Source: Patiria pectinifera (taxonomy: Eukaryota; Echinodermata; Asteroidea; Valvatida; Asterinidae). From it: 64,000 nucleotides of DNA. Below, piece by piece: positions 56,801 through 64,000 of the stretch. The stretch is taken from assembly GCA_029964075.1 (NCBI GenBank), contig CM057135.1, positions 29,067,366 to 29,131,365 on the forward strand, read 5' to 3'. The translations under genes were made by a program, and so were the position numbers. Within the stretch, counting starts at the first letter, position 1, and each line of letters opens with the position of its first letter. Under the pieces are notes generated by a model. The model saw only the letters and a list, made by a program, of their open reading frames with translations. It was not told the origin of the DNA and searched no databases.

Positions 56801-59800
56801 TAAAACTTGTAAAAACGTGGCTGACATTTAAGAACCACAAGCCTTAATTGCAACAATAAGGGCATGTGTAGACGTCTTCCTACTTGGAATTTGAAACCTC
56901 AATTTTAATTTTCCGATGATCCATTGCGTTTCTGTTGCGCTTCGCTTGGTCCACAATATCCGGTCGCTAATTTTTTTTTTCTAGTCTGGTGGATGTTTTC
57001 AACGATATCGGTTTATGTAAACAACAAAGAGATGGACTGAGCAGGCCAGTGTTGACGATTAAAATGCTGCTCGGAATTTCAACTTCGTAGAAAGTATGCA
57101 TTAAATTTGGCACCGGGAGGACAATATTTTTTTCGCATAAATCTAATTTCAGCCCTTAAAAATATTTTTTTGGGGTCATTTTGAGCGTTATGCATTGGAA
57201 TTCAACAAACACAGTTCTGGTTAATCTTTCTCCTCCGAAGAAACGATCAATTTGCACCCCGACCACGAAATCCTGAAGGTGTTATAACAAATTGCTTGAC
57301 GATCGTACCTAGTACGAATTCATAGAAAATTTGTTTAATCACCTTACGAGACTTCCTTTTTTTCAAACATTAATTCGGAGGTTTTTCTCTACAGCAGAAC
57401 AAGCCGAGGGGGAAATCTTTCTTAAGGTCTAAGTACCACCCACCATGCCCCCGCATTACCACAGGAAAGATGTTACGTTGACTTCGAGCAAGAAAATAAT
57501 CAAGCTCACAAGACGACTCACAGAGCATGACAAGATGCGAACGAGACAACGGCTCTGCGTTGACAGCGACTGATAGATGAATTCCCACTCGTGTTATCAG
57601 TTATTGGAATAGTGAAAATAAACCCAGCCCGATTACAGAGGGCTTAGAATTCTAGAATAAACGATTGCATTCGTTTTTGTCAGTTCCTTCAGAATCGCAG
57701 CCATACCTAAGTTTGCGGGATTGTTTGACGAATTCTTCTTTTAAAATGCGAGTGTACTATCACGAAGAAATAATAAATCCAAAAGCATCGGACGAAAGAG
57801 AGTTTAGATGTAACATCTGTATTATTACATCAGACAGATACCAATTATTGTAGTCGAGAGACAGCGGTTCCGTCACTTGGGAGATTACAATCTCCGAATT
57901 AATCTATCAAAAATGGTAAATTTGAACTCAGACTTTCGGCCTAATTGGATTTTCTGACTTTTATAACAGCTACTTTGTAAACAGAAATGGTTGGTGTAGG
58001 CATATCGTATTTACCACTAATAAAGATGTAAAGGTTCTCGAATGAATTGATGATATTTAGTTGTTGTCGTCCCTCATAATGGTAAAGCAATGCAGAAGCA
58101 CTGAAATAAAATTAATTATACCTAAACGAGACAAGGAAGTCCGATAAAAGTTTTCGTCAGGGCCTACTGATTTCCTTTTAGGTCTCTCATCCTGATATTC
58201 TCAACTGAGCCTGACTAAAAAATCTTGTTACCTTAAAAAAGAAAAAGTACATGTACCACAATTCTATGATAATCTTATCACAAATGTTGTATTAAAGAAC
58301 TCTAGCAGAAATTGCTAGTATTTTACACGAAAACAACTTCAAAGAATCTCAGCCTGCGAGACCTATTATGTTCCTGCTTGGGTTAAGAATTTTGCAGCTG
58401 CAAATCAATGTCGCAGTTACAAACCACACCATTATTACATCCACAAAACATCAGTCAATCTTTCACAAAGAACCGCTTCTCATGTTTCATTATTGTCACG
58501 ACTCCAGATGTCCACCTTATGTCACATTATCTCATTGGGGACCTCGATCTTTCTCCGTAAAAACCACCACCCGAGCAATTTAATTAAAGGGCCCCAGTTT
58601 ATGGTAACCAAAAGCATCACTGTCATCATCGTATTGTAACTGCCCCGCCAAACCGTCTGGAGTCGAGGAGAGAAAATTGAATTATGAAATCAAAATCGAG
58701 TCTGCATGAGATATATGGTGCGTGCGAATGGCCCAGGTTCGGGCATTAACCTCGTGGAGTCAGGGGAGAAGGTGAAAATGACTCCATCACAGATTTAAAG
58801 TTGAATGCGACCGAAAAGTGTTGCGAAAATACCTCCGGTGTTTTCTGTTCTTTTTTTTGTTACCGGCTGACATTCATTCAATATGGTCAATATCGTCAAT
58901 CATACAGTACATTTGTATGCAGGTCATATTTGAAAGGCAACTTCACTTCTCCATTGGCCAATGAGTATACGTATGAGTCTTAGTTAAACAAATTTCAGGT
59001 TACAACGGTTTGAACGAGCCCCCAAAATGGCTTCCCCGAGGTGTTTGTTCTGTGCACAGAAACAAAACAAGGTTTTATAGATTGTGAAACCCAACGCGTT
59101 AATCAGGCGATAAAAACCAAACTAAACTAGGTACTTATCCAACTCAAAGTACGATGTACACCTTTCGATGCGATATTATTATCACACACAAGATCACTTC
59201 AGATCCATCAAGAAAACCTAAACCGCCGATAATGCTGGCTACAATTACCGACCCGGGCAGCACAAGCACGGTTCCAAAGGAGAAAATTTAATCAAACCCG
59301 TACGCGCGTTGAAAGGTATCTCCGGCGGAGAACCCGACTGCAGGGAAATTAGGAGTAGTTGGATTTCGGAATAAATATTTATATCTCCCAAGGTCTCACA
59401 CTTGACAGTGTTGATACTTTTTGGCGGGTTTTATAAATAAACGAATGGGAAATGTGCAGGTTTGCTGAGTCGGGACCAAGTGTGGTTATTCCACCCAGGA
59501 TCGGTGGTAAAACCACACCATTTGGTCTGGTCATCGGTGCGTAATTCCGCCAGGAGTTTTAATGAACATAGCCAACACGATTTTAATGGTTCGAGAATGG
59601 GATATTTTTTCACAAATTGGATAAGGTTTGACAATTTGCCAATGATAAATTGATCAAGTGTGAGGGCTGTCGTGTTCATGTGCATGTACGGTGCGATAAA
59701 TCAAGAAACCTCCCACCACGCGCGCTGCAATGGTATGCTGATAATACGAGCGTCAGAAGCCTATATGCTCTCGTCTACTGAAGATAAGTGCTGAAGTGTC

Positions 59801-62800
59801 TCGACCCCTGCGCAAACCGGCCCCTCCCCGCGTGCCCGTGTTGCGCTGCGTGCGCTAACCAAGAAAAGAAAAAACCTCTAAAAAGACCTCTGAACCCTTC
59901 CCCGGAGTCACTCTATCCTACACAATCTCACCCCAATCGGTCCCTTCTCTGTCTCTCTCTTTCCTCTTTTTTTCTTCTCTTTCTTCTTTTCCAACCGCTC
60001 AAATCTAATTTGATGAAATGATAAATCTCCCGCCATCGCAAACTCTCTCCCCCTTCCCGATTGCCCCCGTGAATTGAACGGGTCGAGCGGAATCTAGCAA
60101 GCCTAATGAATCTAATTTGACTGCTGTCGGGCCCCTGCACTGCCAAGCCGTTAACCCACACCGAGGAATTATACACAGATTTCAAAGACACAGAAGCTCA
60201 AATCAATGCAAAGACACCGATTGGTGCAGTTGTACTGTCACTTCAGCTGTACATACCATGAGATATTACATTGACAAATTTAAATGGACTGGGACGACCG
60301 GGGTTTGTAGGTCCGTATACGTAAATCAGATCAAACTGGCAATACAGGATCTTTAACAAAAAAAAAGATCGACTGGATTTAGCAGAGAAGCCTCCAATGT
60401 ACATAACATAAACCCAACATGCAGTACAATACTGCCGTCTTCCCAACGGGAACCTTAAAGAAATATCCTATTTAAAGGTAAACGTAATGCTCATCGAACA
60501 CAATAGTCAGCATCAATATTTGGAGACAAAACATCACATTAAGCTCAATACCGGGAAAGCAAATATTGCCGAAAATAATCAATTATGTTTTTCCTCTCCC
60601 GCCATTTTCCCCCTCTTTCTTATTTCCTAACGTGAATCCACGGCGCCAATCCGCCAACACTCGAAGCATAATGACCGCCACGAGCTCTCAGAGTCTTTAC
60701 CCTGGCTGTTTGCATAGCTGATATTTCTAGGTGACTTTCATCTCCGCTCTCCGAAGGAAAAACTAGAGATACCACAATTTTCTTCCTATTGTGACCTGCT
60801 AAAAGCTAGTCGTATCTTCGTTGCAAAGGTTGAAGTGAGTTAATATCTGATCCTATTAGCGCGAACTTTATCGTCAACCTTTTCGCAACACTTACACTGC
60901 CAACCTTTTGTTTGGTAAAGCCATAGATCTTTAATTTCTAACACTTCAACAGGTAAGGTCCACCCAAAACCTAACACGATTTGTGATTTACCCTTTACAA
61001 AAAATCACCAAGTTGGGTAACTGGTTAACTCTCTGAAATAAGTATCCAATTCTAATAACTTTGCAAGTTTAAGCTCGGTAAAAGAGAGGTGCATGACATT
61101 GCAAATTGAGAGAATGTGTCTCAAAACAATCCAACGGTCAAATATCGAAAATGGCGATTCAAGTGTTATGTAATATCTATGGCAAAGCTTTTGAAAGCTT
61201 AGTGAACAAATATGAAAATGCTTTAAAAAATACGTTCATCATCATAGCCTTTGAGTTTTGGCTCATTTCTCTGAATCGTTAATTAGATATCATGGTTAAT
61301 TGGCTCTTTCACTGACAATGCACTTTCTTTCAGTGCTGGAATTGCCCGAAACGGATAGTGTAGATCAGTCTATCGCGGGTACATCTTCTGCCGCTCGAGA
61401 AATAATTACATCTATGGGTGTCTAAGGCGCTTCGCATTAGCACTCTTAAACAACATGCAGCTATAAACAGCTCTTTCGGCACAAAATGGCTCATTCTAAG
61501 TCCTGTAACCAAGGGAATGACTTCTTGAACTGGCACAGATTCATATCAGGGCATCGCAAGTTGTCGCGCTACTTCACTAGAGATCCAACATAATTATCAG
61601 GGAGGGCTGTCGATCGACTGGAAAACAGACACCGATGTTCGTCTCAACGGTCTATCGGATATGGCGATACTCAAAACCGTTTGCCACTACAACGGCCAGG
61701 GACGTTTCGATTGCGGGTTTTCCATTCACTGATGTAATCTGAACCAGCGGGTGAAGGGAGAAAAAAGGTATGCACTCTCTGTCTCGGCTGCCATGGTTAA
61801 CCTGAATCGTGGATGCTTAGATATAAATCGAATACTTGATGTCCCCGAGGCAAAAGACACACAGGGTATGAAACCTTGTATTCTGCGAAACCTAGAGATG
61901 CATTCAACGACACCATGTATGTTAATTAAACACCAATTGTAATTTAAAGTCTGCAATGTAAAAACCAAAGTCGGCTTGCCATACTTTTTAAAGAAAAGGA
62001 AACAGGAGGGGATTGACTTGGGCGATGGTGACAAGTGCCGAATGGGTTCAGTGTTCCAGGTTTAATAACGAATCTCTATTTTCGGCAAAATCCTCATGCA
62101 GGTGGGCCAGTATTATATCGGACAGGTAGCCCCGTTGATAGGTCATATCATCATCAGGGATTTCCCCTCAAAGCACATCTCTTTAAATCCCCCTGTCGCT
62201 GTTTCCGTCATCGTTCGGCACCCACTCCTTACCCAGTCGCCATAGCGAGTAATAATGACCCTCAGTCTTGGCTGGTAAATCGCTAGCTTAAGAAGGTATT
62301 GCCTGCCCCAGATACTTCTACCAATAGAAAGCAACGGCAAAAGATCCCACTGCAGCAAGGGGATCTTGCAGCGAGCCCCAGATTCAAATCTGGGAGATTT
62401 ACAACTTTCGGCTCAGGAAATGAAGGATGTGGCAGGCTTTAAATCGAGGGTTTATTGGGATATCACGTTGGCGCGAGGTCAGTGCGATAAGCTATCCCGG
62501 AAGAATCGTGGCCTGATTTCACGTTCTGCGTTTTGTACCAATTGTATTTTGCTTGTTTATTGTACACTTAATTCCACAAGAACATTAAGTCGGCGCTTGT
62601 ACATGTATACAAGGTAATCTTTGAAGAAGCTTTCGTTGTACTACAGAACTGATATAATGTTAAAGTGGTAAAGTAAACGAAGAGAAATAATCGACTTTCT
62701 AGGTCACGAGATACCATTTTGACATTTTGATATTCCATAAATAAAACCTGTGGACATTGGTCAGACACTTCAGCACTTATCGTCAGTAGACGTAAACCTC

Positions 62801-64000
62801 AGTCGTTATCCAGTGTGTGGAAAAGATCTAGCGTCTCGAAAAAAAAGGACCGTCCCAAACCTGTCGGTAAGAAACTTCAGTTAATTGAGACGCTAAATTT
62901 TGAACAGTTCCTTCCTTCCTTTTCAGACTCCCCGGTGCCTTGAGCTTTTGCCGGCGATGATGCCCGTTGTCTATGCCATTATTTCTTGAAGTTTTTGAAG
63001 GAGTGCAGTTACGACGTGTCGAGAGCGTCGCTCGCTGCCAGAGTGGCTGTGCTGGTAACATAACCCTGCCGTATGACATCTCAATTGTCCTCCTGAAGTG
63101 TGGCATTTAAAAGAGTCTCGTCAAACGTTCGGCCGTTAACAGTTTGGAGAAGGTCCTTCGACAGTGTTATCTATTCTTGCCAAAACCTGAATTGATTGTA
63201 AAGAATTGTTTGACCTGCTTCCTTTTTAAAAAGCTCTTCCTATACGTGGGTTATATTGAGACTGTAGCTACACTTGCACATGATACTTTCCCACAACTTG
63301 GGCATAAAAGTTAACGATCTCATTTATTTATGTAATCATCATGCACTTGAACATTTTAAAGTTTGGTTTTCATCATTAGCCACCAAAAGATTGAATTCGG
63401 ATATTGACATAAGAAAATATTTGAAGGGGAAAATTCCAACTTCTGGTTGCACTGAGAATCATGGTGGCAGATACGAAATGTGCAAGGTCGATCTTGTGCA
63501 ATGCGAAATATGGACTCCACTGATATTGAACACGAGGGGATTTATTTTTTTCCCGCCTTGATGGCATCACGTGACCACCGAGCTCCCGGCTGTTTTATTT
63601 TGGTTGATACTGCGGAAGAAAAATATGTATTCAGTGGAATTGTCCCTTGCCTTGATTAGGCCGCTGAGATCAACGCCAGTGTTGGGGGTCTGAGACAGGC
63701 AGGCGCCAGACAACTCGGGCAGCCTGCGGACATACGGTCTAAGCCGGTCATAATGAGGTACGGACACGGCATAGCCTAGGCAGGGGAAGGATGGCGCGGA
63801 AGGAGAGGGGGTGTAATGGAGAAGCAATTTCCGTCCCACACGTCTCAATGTCAGCCGGCTACAGAGCTCCGGAGAAGGGGGCATCTTAAAGGGTACTTCT
63901 AGGAGGCAGAGGAGCAAAGACCAAGTTCTCAGACGCTCCTCAGTAGGCCCTATGCATCTCTAACATAGGACTTTTCCTTTTCGCGCAGTTGTACCCCCTG
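50858..64000. other. 13-kb region upstream of the recovered receptor exons, no gene supported
   Basis: I checked both strands for the missing signal peptide and first-lobe exon of the GABA-B receptor and for other genes. No frame shows a recognisable domain with proper splice borders. There are poly-G and poly-C tracts (51,341-51,357, 55,345-55,356), a CT-rich tract (52,971-52,992) and a perfect palindrome at 52,362-52,389. Most of this is probably the receptor's first intron(s) and 5' flank. Confidence 0.5.
52362..52389. repeat. 28-bp perfect palindrome
   Basis: CCATATACCAGGCTAG and its mirror form a perfect palindrome centred on CTAG, with 14-base arms and no loop. It can form a cruciform or may be a dimeric protein site. 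The surroundings are ordinary intronic or intergenic sequence. Confidence 0.7.

Noticed and set aside
59788-60021. Proline/cysteine-rich plus-strand frame of 77 codons
   Set aside because: Composition follows a CT-rich tract (CTCTCTTTCC..), and no domain or splice context supports it.

Overview
The window is animal nuclear DNA. It has multi-exon genes with GT-AG introns, AATAAA signals, a GPI-anchored Ly6 protein, a class C GPCR, an SLC13 transporter, an L2/CR1-type LINE and many short terminal-inverted-repeat (TIR) elements. The compact genes with 0.3-5 kb introns and the dense MITE load fit a marine invertebrate, most likely an invertebrate deuterostome (echinoderm, hemichordate or cephalochordate). 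That placement is inference. I see no bacterial, viral or CRISPR content.

Layout: 1-5,900 is repeat-rich and genic only by chance (hAT-like MITEs with GGATCC ends, a short tandem array, a dispersed repeat and a Harbinger-like MITE). 6,024-8,382 is a complete three-exon Ly6/uPAR gene on + with a MITE in its 3' UTR. 9,246-13,413 is bounded by diverged inverted repeats and carries a spliced Cys/His-rich gene with broken reading frame, itself invaded by a 719-bp Harbinger-like MITE; it looks like a decayed DNA transposon. 13,699-30,793 is a complete + strand SLC13 Na+/carboxylate transporter (13 firm coding exons, 619 aa, plus a possible extra 5' coding exon). Its first possible intron holds an L2 LINE fragment and several MITEs. 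A single-exon gene on the opposite strand, with two SUMO-interaction-like motifs, sits inside its intron 20,975-exon/24,346-exon. 32,847-50,857 is a - strand metabotropic GABA-B receptor subunit (GABBR2-like), 16 exons recovered, lacking its 5' exons. 50,858-64,000 contains no gene I can support and is probably the first large intron(s) and upstream DNA of the receptor gene.

SLC13 and GABBR2 are convergent: their stops lie 2.05 kb apart, and a shared site near 31,777-31,793 holds poly(A) signals on both strands. Nothing in the window forms an operon-like pathway; a carboxylate transporter next to a GABA receptor is suggestive at most. The most unusual things here are the nested antisense gene, the TIR-bounded 4.2-kb element, several MITEs whose target-site duplications can be read directly, and the modified C-terminal tail of the GABA-B receptor.
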